Assembly (NCBI RefSeq): GCF_000332495.1
Contig: NZ_AOGW02000006.1
Coordinates: forward strand, 310,001 to 374,000
Source of the DNA: Leptospira terpstrae serovar Hualin str. LT 11-33 = ATCC 700639
Lineage (GTDB): Bacteria; Spirochaetota; Leptospiria; Leptospirales; Leptospiraceae
Direction: 5' to 3'
DNA length: 64,000 bases
Below the pieces are notes generated by a model. The model was not told the DNA's origin. It saw only the letters and a list, made by a program, of their open reading frames with translations, and did no database searches. Each line of letters starts with the position of its first letter. The stretch's first letter is position 1. Below are positions 8,434-17,657 of the stretch, one piece after another. The translations under genes and the position numbers were made by a program.

Positions 8434-8934
8434 ATGACAACAAACAAATTCGAACAGTCCCTAGAGAATGGCCCACACAACCAACTACAAAAACTCATCG
8501 GCCTTTGGAGTGGAAAAACCAAAACCTGGTTTGAAAAAGATGTTCTAGCAGATGAATCAGATGCACAAGCATCTATCACTAGTTTGTTGGAAGGGAGATT
8601 TATTTCTATCGATTATCATAGTAGTTTGGATGGAAAACCTTTTGTAGGAAAGATGATTGTAGGTTTTGACATTCCCTATCAAAAATTTACAAGCTCCTGG
8701 ATCGATAGTTTTCATATGGGATCTCAAATTATGTTGTCTAGTGGAATATCCACGGAAAAAGGATTTTCTGTGACAGGCTCTTATGGAAACCCAGAGTATG
8801 GCGAAAAACTCTGGGGTTGGCGAACAGAATTTCAATTTATCAGTGAATCTGAATTTTCCCTGACTGCCTATAACATTTCTCCAGAAGGAGAAGATGCCAA
8901 GGCAACGGAAACTTTCTATAAAAGAGTTAGTTAG
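8434..8934 (+). CDS. DUF1579-like protein
   Basis: 166 residues, soluble. Features resemble DUF1579 and similar lipocalin-like proteins: an early LQKLIGLWSGKTKTWF, a middle LLEGRFISIDYHS..DGKPFVGKMIVGFD, SSWIDSFHMGSQIM, and a C-terminal strand pattern ending ATETFYKR. The fold would be a small beta barrel; function unknown. It follows the DHFR-like gene by 37 bases on the same strand and may share its transcript. A terminator-like hairpin follows the stop. Confidence 0.75.
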   Translation: MTTNKFEQSLENGPHNQLQKLIGLWSGKTKTWFEKDVLADESDAQASITSLLEGRFISIDYHSSLDGKPFVGKMIVGFDIPYQKFTSSWIDSFHMGSQIMLSSGISTEKGFSVTGSYGNPEYGEKLWGWRTEFQFISESEFSLTAYNISPEGEDAKATETFYKRVS

Positions 8935-8940
8935 AATTAA

Positions 8941-8961
8941 GGATTTTTGTTTTTAAAATCC
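8941..8961. terminator. Hairpin terminator between convergent genes
   Basis: Inverted repeat GGATTTT/AAAATCC with a seven-base T-rich loop, followed by AAATTTTTT. It lies between the convergent DUF1579 and FadL-type genes and could work on both strands. Confidence 0.6.
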
Positions 8962-8973
8962 AAATTTTTTAAT

Positions 8974-10392
8974 TCAATCAAATGATCGACTAGCACCTAA
9001 GGTTACATTTACGAATGAAGATTCGGCATTGTAACTATATCCTAAACCATTAAAAGAAGTGGGGCCAGTGCGAATGTAGTGGGATAAATCCCAATCTGTT
9101 CCTTTGGCACCAGTGATTTTGTTTCTTGGACCGTTGTAGCTAATCCCAAAATCAATACTCCATTTATCAAAGAGATAACTAAATCCAGCAGCAACTACAT
9201 GGTGTAAGGAAAAGAATCCTCCTGTTGATCCGCCTAATCCATTGCTCTTGATAGGAAGGGTATTGTAACTATACCCCAATCGGTAAATCCAACTTTCTGA
9301 TACTTTGTGTTCCAGTCCAATGAGAGCCGCAAACTGGTCTCTGAAATTCAACTGCGCATCCCCTGCTTGCACGTTGCCAATGGGTGTAGCAAGCCAAGGG
9401 TCTTCTAGCTTCTGTGTTACTTTTCTTAAGTATGATCCGTAATTTGTGTAAACAAAATCCAATCCAACTTTTAAATTTTCAGCACCGAAGGCAAAACCCA
9501 AGGAATGTTTTTCTGGCATATTGAAAAAATAGGAAACACCTGTCGTTCTGTAATAAGCAGGATTGTTAATTCCCACCGTATAATGTCCGTTCATTGGTAT
9601 AGAGGCGTGCGCTTGGTAAGAATAGGCAATTCGTAACCAATCGTTTACTTTATAGTTTAATCCGAAAATTCCCCCTAGGGCAAAGGCTTTTTTACTACTT
9701 TCATAATAAGATCCGGTTCCAGGAACTTCTATCGTTCCTGTTAAATCATAATACTTTTGGTTCAATCTTTGGTATCCATACAATCCTTCAATACTGATAC
9801 CAACAGAAAGTTTACCAAAATCATAAGAGATTCCATTGACTAATCTGGCAATGGCAAACTCATTTGAATTGGATTCTTTGACCTGAGGATTGTCTCCGAT
9901 CCCAGCAGGTAGATTCAAACCACCCCAATCATTTAACGTCTGTCCTGTGGGAGTATTTCGAGTAATTTTATCGACACCTCCTTTGGCACCACCTGAAACA
10001 TAAAAAGCTATCCCGTAATGTAAGTTTTCCGTGACTTGGGTTTTAAATGCGATGTAAGGTGCAGGCGCATTGATGGCCGATTTTTTATCGTTTGAATAAA
10101 CATACTGAGGATTAGTATCTAAAAAACGATCTTGGTATCTTGTGAAAATTGTTGAATTCGTGGCTCCAAATTCTAAGAGTTTGCCTTTTTTTAAGGAAAG
10201 GTTTGCGGGATTGAGGGCCACATCAATCGCCGAACCACCTAATGCTGTATTGGTTCCAGCAAGTCCCTCGTAACGTGCGTTAAATGCATTTCTAGTAAGG
10301 CCGTCAATGGCTTCTAAGCGAGTTCCTAGAAAACTAAGAAATACCACAAAGGTCCAGGAAAAGGTGTAGATTCTATTTTTTTGTTTGTTCAT
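8974..10392 (-). CDS. OmpP1/FadL family outer membrane protein
   Basis: 472 residues. A signal peptide (residues ~1-28, cleavage near LEA-IDGL) leads into a beta-barrel protein of the FadL/TodX family, which transports long-chain fatty acids or other hydrophobic compounds. Family marks are the N-terminal hatch region NARYEGLAGTNTALGGSAIDVALNPANLS and repeated alternating strands with aromatic girdles (e.g. KVNDWLRIAYSYQAHASIPMNGHY, KVSESWIYRLGYSYNTLPI), ending in a phenylalanine-containing last strand (LGASRSFD). Transcribed alone. The 321-base region upstream holds its promoter plus the GC-rich element B. Confidence 0.85.
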   Translation of the reverse strand: MNKQKNRIYTFSWTFVVFLSFLGTRLEAIDGLTRNAFNARYEGLAGTNTALGGSAIDVALNPANLSLKKGKLLEFGATNSTIFTRYQDRFLDTNPQYVYSNDKKSAINAPAPYIAFKTQVTENLHYGIAFYVSGGAKGGVDKITRNTPTGQTLNDWGGLNLPAGIGDNPQVKESNSNEFAIARLVNGISYDFGKLSVGISIEGLYGYQRLNQKYYDLTGTIEVPGTGSYYESSKKAFALGGIFGLNYKVNDWLRIAYSYQAHASIPMNGHYTVGINNPAYYRTTGVSYFFNMPEKHSLGFAFGAENLKVGLDFVYTNYGSYLRKVTQKLEDPWLATPIGNVQAGDAQLNFRDQFAALIGLEHKVSESWIYRLGYSYNTLPIKSNGLGGSTGGFFSLHHVVAAGFSYLFDKWSIDFGISYNGPRNKITGAKGTDWDLSHYIRTGPTSFNGLGYSYNAESSFVNVTLGASRSFD

Positions 10393-10605
10393 TGCATTTC
10401 CTTGAGAGACAAAATGTACAGAAACAAATTATCACCTAGGGAAAGAATGAAGTCAGGACCTCTAATTTAAAGAAATAATATTCAATATAGCAGATATATT
10501 GTCGTATTTATCTTTATATATTAAACAAAATGATGAATATCGTGACGTTGAAAGGCATCTATCGATGTGAAACTATTCTTATAAAAAAAATTTCAGGATT
10601 GTTCA

Positions 10606-10665
10606 GTGCATCCGCCTCCGACCAACACCATCTAACGATGGCAGGCGACTAAGCTCTTTGCCCCG
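10606..10665. repeat. GC-rich hairpin element (element B)
   Basis: GC-rich block in otherwise AT-rich DNA. CGCCT (10613-10617) pairs with AGGCG (10643-10647), enclosing an inner hairpin CCATC/GATGG (10628-10641). Its left GTGCA, then CGCCT, and right AGCTC and GCCC repeat the skeleton of element A after ssrA. It lies downstream of the 10714-11292 gene (minus strand) and could act as its terminator or be a dispersed repeat. Nothing else was recognised in 10393-10713. Confidence 0.45.
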
Positions 10666-10713
10666 TAATGTAAAGAAGACTAACCAATACAAATTCCAAA
10701 ATTAAGTTTAACT

Positions 10714-11292
10714 TTAGTTTTGTCTTCCTTCAATGATTTGTAATAAGATCACAATGGCTATCCCCAGTTTCCTATCCAAGGCATTTACAGTATCAGAGGA
10801 AAAATCAATGTTGAATTGTGGCACAAATGGATTAAAGGTTTGTTTGAGTAATCCCACTTGTTTGTTCCCTAGCGAAATGAAAAATGTTTGGGGAATTAAA
10901 TTGGTTAAAAATCGTCGAAGTATTGCTTTGAATACACTGTCTTCATCAATAGAACCAATGACTTGGTCTTTTGTGTCCAATATTTCCCAAGCGTCTTTTA
11001 AGATTGATTTAAAACCTTTTCTTCGAAGAGCACCTATCGTTTGGTTTGTAGAAACATCTATTACATCATAAATAGCAGAAAAATCAATTACGCTTCGAGC
11101 TTTTATTTTTAAGAGTTCTTTTGTTTTTGTTTCATCTGCATAAACGGTAATATCTTCTTTTAATTTGAAGGCCTTCTGTTTTACAAAAAATAAAAGGTTA
11201 CTTTTCGTTTCATCAAAGATACGGATTTCTCCACCAAAGATTTTTAAGAAACTTTTTTTGGCAAAATATTTGTTAAGTGTGAACTGTTGCAT
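10714..11292 (-). CDS. Tubby/LURP-one-like (scramblase-related) protein
   Basis: 192 residues. Resembles the LURP-one/phospholipid-scramblase-like beta-barrel family: FAKKSFLKIFGGEIRIFDE, KQKAFKLKEDITVYADE, LLKIKARSVIDFSAIYDVID, GALRRKGFKSILKDAWEILD, then a C-terminal hydrophobic helix LDRKLGIAIVILLQIIEGRQ that would be buried in the barrel. No signal peptide, so cytoplasmic or membrane-associated. The biochemical role of bacterial members is unknown. Monocistronic on the minus strand and divergent from the TetR operon. Confidence 0.75.
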   Translation of the reverse strand: MQQFTLNKYFAKKSFLKIFGGEIRIFDETKSNLLFFVKQKAFKLKEDITVYADETKTKELLKIKARSVIDFSAIYDVIDVSTNQTIGALRRKGFKSILKDAWEILDTKDQVIGSIDEDSVFKAILRRFLTNLIPQTFFISLGNKQVGLLKQTFNPFVPQFNIDFSSDTVNALDRKLGIAIVILLQIIEGRQN

Positions 11293-11362
11293 AGGCCACG
11301 ATTGTTTCCATTCTCAGAGTAACTCAAGTTAAAAAAATCTGAATTCAGTCTAAAAAAAGTTC

Positions 11363-11397
11363 TTTACAAATCAAAACGAACGGTCGTACTTTTATTT
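11363..11397 (+). promoter_or_regulatory. TetR promoter with embedded operator
   Basis: A promoter-like pair TTTACA (11363-11368) and TACTTT (11387-11392), 18 bases apart, would start transcription at or next to the ATG at 11398. No ribosome site precedes the ATG, so the mRNA may be leaderless. Inside the spacer lies the palindrome ACGAACGGTCGT (11376-11387), of form ACGAnCGnTCGT. A matching palindrome lies at 12037-12048 inside the next gene. Confidence 0.6.
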
Positions 11398-11994
11398 ATG
11401 AGCAAAGGTGAGGATACAAAATCATTGATTTTGGAAAAAGCAGTCCAAGTGGCAAGTGTCCAAGGTTTACAAGGACTCACCATTGGAACCTTAGCCGATG
11501 AGTTGGGCATGTCCAAAAGTGGCCTCTTTGGCAAATTTGCTTCCAAAGAAAACCTTCAAATCGAAGTGCTCAGAGTCGGAAGTGAACTCTTTCGACGAAA
11601 TGTAGTTTATCCAGCTCTAAAAACAAAACCTGGATTACAAAGACTCAAAACAGCCTTTCAGATGTGGTTGACCTGGGCTAATACATCTGAATTACCCGGT
11701 GGTTGTTTGTTTTTATCTTCTAGTTCTGAATTTGATGATAGACCTGGCATCGTCAGAGACCATTTGAAAAAAACACAACTCAGTTGGCAAAAGACTCTAA
11801 AACAATTTGTCCAAGATGCAAAAGATACTTTAGAGTTAGATGAGAACACAAACGTCGATAAGATGGTGCAAGAAATTTGGGGACTCATCTTAGGCTTTCA
11901 TTTTTACAACAGACTTTTAGAAGACAAAAATTGCGAAAAAAGAACCAAACAAAGTTTTAACGAATTAATCAAACGATTTCAAAATGAAGATTAG
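11398..11994 (+). CDS. TetR/AcrR family transcriptional regulator
   Basis: 198 residues. The N-terminal helix-turn-helix (residues ~8-55: KSLILEKAVQVASVQGLQGLTIGTLADELGMSKSGLFGKFASKENLQIEVL) is standard TetR. The rest is an all-helical ligand/dimer domain with GGCLFLSSSSEFDDRPG and a C-terminal TetR_C-like helix pair, close to the group that regulates detoxifying or lipid-active enzymes. The ATG lacks a Shine-Dalgarno and sits where the promoter predicts transcript start. It is followed after 27 bases by an alpha/beta hydrolase, the likely target; both carry the same palindrome near their starts. Confidence 0.9.
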   Translation: MSKGEDTKSLILEKAVQVASVQGLQGLTIGTLADELGMSKSGLFGKFASKENLQIEVLRVGSELFRRNVVYPALKTKPGLQRLKTAFQMWLTWANTSELPGGCLFLSSSSEFDDRPGIVRDHLKKTQLSWQKTLKQFVQDAKDTLELDENTNVDKMVQEIWGLILGFHFYNRLLEDKNCEKRTKQSFNELIKRFQNED

Positions 11995-12021
11995 AAGGAT
12001 TCACTAAAAGAGGAATTAGTA

Positions 12022-12882
12022 ATGAATACAAATAGCACGATCGTTCGTACTTTAAATAGAACCTACCCCATCCCTATGGAAGAAAAATGGGCCTTTGCCA
12101 GAAGAAAACCTATGTTTTTTGGTTATGTGGCTGCCCAATATTTTTTATCTACCCAGAAACAAAAACCATCTCGTAAAGAATTAGATGTGTTGGCATTGGC
12201 AGAACAAAAGGAATTCCAAGAGAACGAACACCGCATTCAATACTTTCATTGGAAAGGAAAAGGAGAAACCGTTCTTCTGGTTCACGGTTGGAATGGAAAC
12301 ACTGGCAATTTTGCAAGGATAGTCCCTGCACTTTTAGAAGACGGTTATAATGTGATCGGCATTGATTTGCCTGGTCATGGGTATTCTTCTGGAAGGTATT
12401 CCAATATTGTTCTTTCAGCAAAGATGGTAAGAAGACTTGTTTCCGATATAGGTAATCCAAATTTTATCATTACACACTCTTTTGGTGGGGCTGTGGCAAC
12501 CGTAGCACAAGAATTAGGTGTAAATGCGAGTAAGTTAGTTTATATCGCACCACCCTTACGATTAGAAATTTTAAGAAAGAGTTTTAGTGATTATTACCAA
12601 CTGACTGAAGTAGAACAAGAATCTATGCGTTCAGTTTTAGAGCGAAAGGTAAAACAACCTTTAAGCAGTTTGGATTTGGAAGCAGCTGGCCCTAAATTCA
12701 ACAACTCACTTCTAGTCATTCATGATGAGGATGATGTAGAAATTCCGTTTTCGATGGGCCTTGCGGTTTCTAAGGCTTGGAAAAATTCCAAATTAGTGCC
12801 AACCAAAGGACTCGGTCACAAAATGATTTTGCGAACCGAGAGTGTTAAGGAAGAAATCTTAAACTTTTTAAAAGAGGGTTAA
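12022..12882 (+). CDS. Alpha/beta hydrolase
   Basis: 286 residues, cytoplasmic. The hydrolase core has VLLVHGWNGNTGNF (oxyanion loop), VIGIDLPGHGYSSGR, the nucleophile elbow THSFGGA (Ser near residue 154), a late acid (HDEDDVEIPF) and the catalytic His in GLGHKMIL. The N-terminal ~75 residues (TYPIPMEEKWAFARRKPMFFG) are typical of lipase/esterase-like members beside TetR genes. Start ATG with GAGGA upstream. Bases 15-31 of its reading frame contain the second TetR palindrome, so the regulator may block elongation here. Substrate unknown. Confidence 0.85.
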   Translation: MNTNSTIVRTLNRTYPIPMEEKWAFARRKPMFFGYVAAQYFLSTQKQKPSRKELDVLALAEQKEFQENEHRIQYFHWKGKGETVLLVHGWNGNTGNFARIVPALLEDGYNVIGIDLPGHGYSSGRYSNIVLSAKMVRRLVSDIGNPNFIITHSFGGAVATVAQELGVNASKLVYIAPPLRLEILRKSFSDYYQLTEVEQESMRSVLERKVKQPLSSLDLEAAGPKFNNSLLVIHDEDDVEIPFSMGLAVSKAWKNSKLVPTKGLGHKMILRTESVKEEILNFLKEG

Positions 12883-12892
12883 GAGTCTAAGG

Positions 12893-12917
12893 GCCGGAGT
12901 TATAAACTAACTCTGGC
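12893..12917. terminator. Hairpin between convergent hydrolase and receptor genes
   Basis: Ten-base-pair stem GCCGGAGTTA/TAACTCTGGC (one G-T pair) with a five-base loop, straddling the stop of the minus-strand receptor gene at 12907. Probably a shared terminator, although no long T run follows. Confidence 0.5.
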
Positions 12918-14472
12918 TCATAGAAGCCAGTTTATTGGCTTCCGATTTAATCATTTCAATATGTTCTTCTAGATCTTTGGAGGCACGGCTGATTTCGTTG
13001 ACCTCCATTTCTAGTTGGACAATTCCTTTGGATGCTTCTTTCTGGCCCAGTAATTGTTCTTTGGTCGATTCGGAAATTTGTTTGGAGAGTTCTCGAATTT
13101 GTCCTAACTCCAACAAAATGGCAGATAAAGTATTTCTTTGTTCGATATAGAGACGATTCATGTCTTGGATTTCGAATAGTGTTTGGTTCAATCTGTCAAT
13201 TTGAGATTTTGCCAATTCTCCCGTTTCTTTGGAAGCATTTCTAGCATTTGCAATGATTTCTTTGGAACTTTTGACTACTATGGAAATTCGTTTTACGTTG
13301 TTTTTTGTAAACTCCGCGAGTTTACTTACTTCGTTAGCAACTACGGCAAATCCTTTTCCAACATCGCCAGCTCTTGCTGCTTCGATAGAAGCATTTAACG
13401 CAAGTAAGTTTGTCTTTTCACCAATTTCAGCAACTATATTATTGATTTCATTGACTTGGTCAAACGAAGATTGAATGGATTCCAGGTGGTTTGCCGTCTG
13501 GTCAGCCACTTCTGTAACAGACATACTTTCTTTTTTATTGATCTCTGCAATTTCTACGAGGCGTTCACTTTGAACAAGAATTTGGTCTACAGTTTCTTTT
13601 AGTACTTCTGTATCGGAAACCATTCCTTGCACTTTATTGTTTTGTTCTTCAATGGAAGATCCATTAGATTCAAAAGAACTGGAAAGTTCCGAAATGACGG
13701 CGGTAATTTCTTCTAAGGACGCGGCTTGTGATTCCAGTTTCAAAGATGTCTGTGAAACAAAGTTACTAAAGTTGGTGATGGAACTTTCTAGTTTTACTGC
13801 CGCATTCGCAGATATTTTATTTCGTTCTTTGGTTTGGTCTAACAGAAGTTCTGCTTCATCCGCTTTGATCTGGGCAAGGGAGCTAATTTTTGTTAACAGC
13901 TGAACAAGCAAACTCACAATGTAGCCTGCGATCATAATAAAAATTGGTTTCATCACTTCACCAGCTAAACCTACATACCCCAACTGACGTGATAATTCTG
14001 GATCAACTGACAGTTTGATTCCAGCAATGTTGACGGCACAATAGAGAGCAATTGCCGAAGTCATCGCACCGATGAATGAATTTAACAAAACAAATTTTCG
14101 ATCACCTAAAAATCCTGAATAAATTGCGTTGAAGAAAAAGATAAAATAAACAACAGCATTCGCAAGGGCCGCTTGTGCTTCTTTTAAGCTTAAAGTACAG
14201 TCCATGATGATGGTTCCGCCAAGAACCAATGTATCAAGTAAGATCAATGACTTGTGAAACCAAGTGGGTGGGTTTGTTTTTCTTTCTAAGATATAAGCAA
14301 TCGCACAATAGAAACCCATAGTGCAAGTTCCCACCATGTGGATCACAAACATCTTTGGTTGGAACTCGTCCTTGGCACCGATCATAGCCAGGAGAAATAA
14401 AAGAACCAATCCAAATCTGATTCTGTTGATTATGATTTTCCCTTGTTTCCAAAGATCAGCAATTGTTAACAC
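12907..14472 (-). CDS. Methyl-accepting chemotaxis protein, multi-TM sensor
   Basis: 521 residues. The N-terminal ~200 residues contain about six hydrophobic helices with no large periplasmic domain, so the sensor is probably within the membrane. A coiled coil follows, then the receptor signalling domain with its conserved tip [37 protein letters not shown], which binds CheA/CheW. No HAMP domain is obvious. The start is GTG at 14470-14472, supported by GAGGG six bases upstream. Ligand unknown; membrane-embedded receptors of this type may sense energy state or a hydrophobic signal. Monocistronic. Confidence 0.9.
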   Translation of the reverse strand: MLTIADLWKQGKIIINRIRFGLVLLFLLAMIGAKDEFQPKMFVIHMVGTCTMGFYCAIAYILERKTNPPTWFHKSLILLDTLVLGGTIIMDCTLSLKEAQAALANAVVYFIFFFNAIYSGFLGDRKFVLLNSFIGAMTSAIALYCAVNIAGIKLSVDPELSRQLGYVGLAGEVMKPIFIMIAGYIVSLLVQLLTKISSLAQIKADEAELLLDQTKERNKISANAAVKLESSITNFSNFVSQTSLKLESQAASLEEITAVISELSSSFESNGSSIEEQNNKVQGMVSDTEVLKETVDQILVQSERLVEIAEINKKESMSVTEVADQTANHLESIQSSFDQVNEINNIVAEIGEKTNLLALNASIEAARAGDVGKGFAVVANEVSKLAEFTKNNVKRISIVVKSSKEIIANARNASKETGELAKSQIDRLNQTLFEIQDMNRLYIEQRNTLSAILLELGQIRELSKQISESTKEQLLGQKEASKGIVQLEMEVNEISRASKDLEEHIEMIKSEANKLASMSQS

Positions 14473-14710
14473 TAAATACCCTCAATTCAATGAAATCACC
14501 ACAATGGCAATTAGGTGCAATATTTTATTGGTCGTATTCATCGACGGATCAAAACATAAGGAAATGATCGGGATTTTTCAAAAAAATCCTAGAAATTTGC
14601 ATTTTTAGAGGAGAACGAACAGTGCGTATTTTAGTTCCCCCGCATAGCGGGAGAATTTAGAAGAAATCTATCTAGAGTTATCGATTAAACTCGAAGAAGT
14701 ACGAGGCGAA

Positions 14711-14992
14711 TCACTCATTCAATGGTTCATTACATAGAACATCTTTTGGATTTTCAAATTTTACTCTAGCTTCTGAAAAATCTTTATTCAAAATCGCATT
14801 GCCAGGAAAACGAATTTTAATCATTTCTCCTGCGGTCCAACACTGGTTGTCTACAGATTTACTTTCAAAACAATCACAGCCACATTCCGATCGAGTATAA
14901 TTTAGAAAGACAGTATATTCCTTTTTCTCTTTGTTATATTTTTGGTACCAAGAATCAAAGTTATAGAAAGAATGTATCCAAATTTCGGTTAA
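14711..14992 (-). pseudogene. C-terminal remnant of an unknown Cys-rich protein
   Basis: An open frame of 93 codons without a usable start: reading from a TAA at 14993-14995 it gives WIHSFYNFDSWYQKYN, then RSECGCDCFESKSVDNQCWTAG, and ends KFENPKDVLCNEPLNE-stop at 14711. The only in-frame ATG lies 37 codons before the stop. The composition (Cys-rich middle, aromatic start, ordered charged end) looks like real protein, not random frame. It is probably the end of a secreted or lipoprotein gene whose front has been deleted. The remaining parts of 14473-15063 hold a CCCGC/GCGGG hairpin (14635-14655) and nothing else seen. Confidence 0.5.
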
Positions 14993-15078
14993 TTAAGTTT
15001 TGGTAAGCTGATTGGATTTTAAAACTAACAGTATTTTGTCGATAATATTAAAAGATTTTATATTTGAGGGAGAAATTG

Positions 15079-15489
15079 ATGACAGCAGGATATTCAGGAA
15101 AACCACTCGTAGATAAATTGGGGATCAAAGAAAACATGATCCTTTATTTTCTCAACCTTCCCTCTAAAGATTTCATGAAGGATTGGGGAACTCTTCCTAA
15201 AAATATTCAAATTTTAGACAAACCAAAATCTGGATTGGATATGATTCATTTCTTTACGCTTTCATCTAAAGAGTTTCAACTAAAATTACCGAAACTTATG
15301 GGGTTCATCAAACCTGCAGGGATGATCTGGATCTCTTGGCCAAAAAAATCATCCAAATTTCCTACCGACATGAATGAAAATTTGATCAGAGATTTTGCTT
15401 TAGAACTAGGACTTGTTGATATTAAGGTTTGCGCTGTCGACGATGTTTGGTCTGGACTGAAATTAGTCATCCGAAAAGAAAACAGATAG
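15079..15489 (+). CDS. DUF3052-like protein
   Basis: 136 residues from the ATG at 15079; GAGGGAG upstream supports this over the in-frame TTG at 15064. The sequence MTAGYSGKPLVDKLGIKENM..., then a central FFTLSSKEFQLKLPKLMGFIKPAGMIWISWPKKSSK, and an end ELGLVDIKVCAVDDVWSGLKLVIRK match DUF3052, small cytoplasmic proteins of unknown function that look like a reduced methyltransferase-type fold (no SAM motif visible). Stands alone between two receptor loci. Confidence 0.8.
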   Translation: MTAGYSGKPLVDKLGIKENMILYFLNLPSKDFMKDWGTLPKNIQILDKPKSGLDMIHFFTLSSKEFQLKLPKLMGFIKPAGMIWISWPKKSSKFPTDMNENLIRDFALELGLVDIKVCAVDDVWSGLKLVIRKENR

Positions 15490-15656
15490 AGAACTGACTT
15501 TACGTATTTCTCCCCAAAAGGCTAGAACAAAATGTCCGGAAGTGTTTATTTGCAAGTGGGAGGATTTCAGTAGTTACATCCCAATATGTGGTTTGACAAA
15601 TCCAAACAAGATATCATGACATATGATTCTATTTGTTTTTGTTAGGACAGGATGAA

Positions 15657-17648
15657 ATGAAATTCAATAGCCTTAAGACTGTGATTGTCGCCCTGAGCAT
15701 TGCCGTAATTATGGTGCTTACCTTTGGGATCTCCTCATTTGCTTACATCATAGGTAAAACATACATCGTAGATGCCTACATTGGGGAAATGAAAAATGTC
15801 GCTAGGCTCTCCGGTAGGCAAATTCAGAATTTTTTTGACCAACAATTTCTTTTGGCCGAATTTATAGCCACCAACCCAGAATTTGCCGAACGATGCATTA
15901 AAAAAGATCGTAAGTATCTTGATCCACTCCTAGCCAATTTAAGCCAAAAATTTGGAATCTATGAAAATGTTTTTTTATCCACTGCAGAAGAGAACCCTGT
16001 TGTTTTTTCCGATGCAACAGGCAAAGCCATTGGGTTTCGTTGGGGGAACACTGGATTCAATGAAAATATAAAAGCAGTACTTTCAGGAAAACCTCTCTTA
16101 AGTAAGGTGAATCGATCTCCTGTCACACAGGAACCTGTTGCGGTCCTAACAATGCCTGTATTCCAAGGAAAACAAGTTGTAGCAATCTTTGCATTTGCGA
16201 TTTCGTTAAACCACCTTACAGATGAAGTAGTGAAGGATGTCAAAATTGGAAAGGAAGGTTTTGTTGCCATCACAGATAGAGAAGGACAAGTCATTGGACA
16301 TCCTGATAAATCATTAATTTTAAAACTAGACCTCCAAAAACTAGATTGGGGGAAAAAGTTACTCGCTCTAAAATCAAATGAACATATGGAATATTTTTTC
16401 GGGAAAGAAAAAATCGCTACTGTATTCGATTTAGGGCAATACAATATCCGATTGGCAACCATTGCAACGAAAGGAGAGATTCTAAGTGTTGTTCATGATA
16501 TGTTGTTAAAGATTGGAATCTTTGCTATTGTCATTTTGAGTATTTCCATTTATGCACTTTCAAAACTCATCACACAGAGACTAAAACCCATTTCGGGCCT
16601 ACGTGATCTTTTCAAAAAAATGTCTGCCGGTGATCTTAGCCAAAATTTAAAAATCACACATGATGATGAAATTGGTGAGCTCAGCGGTGATACAAATTTC
16701 TTTTTACAAAGTCTTAGAAAAATTGTCTCCGAGATTCAATTTATATCACAAGAACTTGCATCGAGCGCGGGGCAACTTTCTTCTAGTTCAGATAGTTTTT
16801 CTGGAGGTGCTCAGGCAACTGCAGCTTCCACCGAACAGATGTCAGCAACGGTAGAAGAAATGTCTGCCAGTATGGAAAACATCACTGGTTCTATCGATAT
16901 CCAACACAATAATATCTCTCAATTTCAAATTAAAATTCAAGAGTTAGCAAATAGTGTAAAACAAGTCGCTGATGAAATCAACCATACGATAAACAGGATG
17001 AAATCGATTTCTAATCAGGCAAAAGAAGGAGAGCAGTCTCTCACTGGTATGAATGAAATGATTAGCAATATATTGAAATCATCAGATGAGATGAAAGCAA
17101 TCATAGCCATTATCAATGAAATCTCAGACCAAACACAACTTTTGGCATTGAATGCAGCGATTGAAGCTGCTCGTGCAGGGGATGCAGGTAGAGGATTTGC
17201 TGTCGTGGCAGAAGAGATATCCAAACTTTCCATCCGGACTGCCTCTTCTATCAAATCCATTTCAGAAATGATTGGCAAAAACTCGAAGGAGCTAGATGGA
17301 GGTGCTAAAAGTATCCAGTCATCAACTTCCCTCATCCAAGAAATCATTAAAAACATCAATGATGTTTCCCGAGCAATGGATTCCCTTTATAGTATTATGG
17401 GTTCTCAAGCAGAAATCAACCAATCGGTTTTGGAAAACTCTGGTGTTGTCAAAGGGGAGTCGGACCAAATCAAGGTCGCAGCGGATGAACAAAGGGGAGC
17501 TGTTCGAGAGATTACTGATGTCATCACTCAAATCAACGAACATACCATCAACACAGCTGCAGGCGCAGAAGAGATGTCATCCTCGGCAAAAAATCTTTCG
17601 AACACCGCAGATAAATTGAAAGGTATCTGCGACCAGTTTCAATTGTAA
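15657..17648 (+). CDS. Methyl-accepting chemotaxis protein with Cache-type sensor
   Basis: 663 residues from the ATG at 15657 (GGATGAA upstream) rather than TTG 15633. One membrane helix near residues 10-33, a large periplasmic dCache-like sensor (about 35-275, with [20 protein letters not shown]), a second helix near 285-305, a HAMP domain ([34 protein letters not shown]), and the signalling domain with [36 protein letters not shown]. It senses an external small molecule, often an amino acid or organic acid in this class, and signals through CheW/CheA. No CheR-binding pentapeptide at the C-terminus. Confidence 0.93.
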   Translation: MKFNSLKTVIVALSIAVIMVLTFGISSFAYIIGKTYIVDAYIGEMKNVARLSGRQIQNFFDQQFLLAEFIATNPEFAERCIKKDRKYLDPLLANLSQKFGIYENVFLSTAEENPVVFSDATGKAIGFRWGNTGFNENIKAVLSGKPLLSKVNRSPVTQEPVAVLTMPVFQGKQVVAIFAFAISLNHLTDEVVKDVKIGKEGFVAITDREGQVIGHPDKSLILKLDLQKLDWGKKLLALKSNEHMEYFFGKEKIATVFDLGQYNIRLATIATKGEILSVVHDMLLKIGIFAIVILSISIYALSKLITQRLKPISGLRDLFKKMSAGDLSQNLKITHDDEIGELSGDTNFFLQSLRKIVSEIQFISQELASSAGQLSSSSDSFSGGAQATAASTEQMSATVEEMSASMENITGSIDIQHNNISQFQIKIQELANSVKQVADEINHTINRMKSISNQAKEGEQSLTGMNEMISNILKSSDEMKAIIAIINEISDQTQLLALNAAIEAARAGDAGRGFAVVAEEISKLSIRTASSIKSISEMIGKNSKELDGGAKSIQSSTSLIQEIIKNINDVSRAMDSLYSIMGSQAEINQSVLENSGVVKGESDQIKVAADEQRGAVREITDVITQINEHTINTAAGAEEMSSSAKNLSNTADKLKGICDQFQL

Positions 17649-17657
17649 CATAACCTT

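Noticed and set aside
15959..16462. 167-codon open frame antisense to the chemotaxis receptor
   Set aside because: Overlaps a well-supported gene and has no promoter or family evidence.
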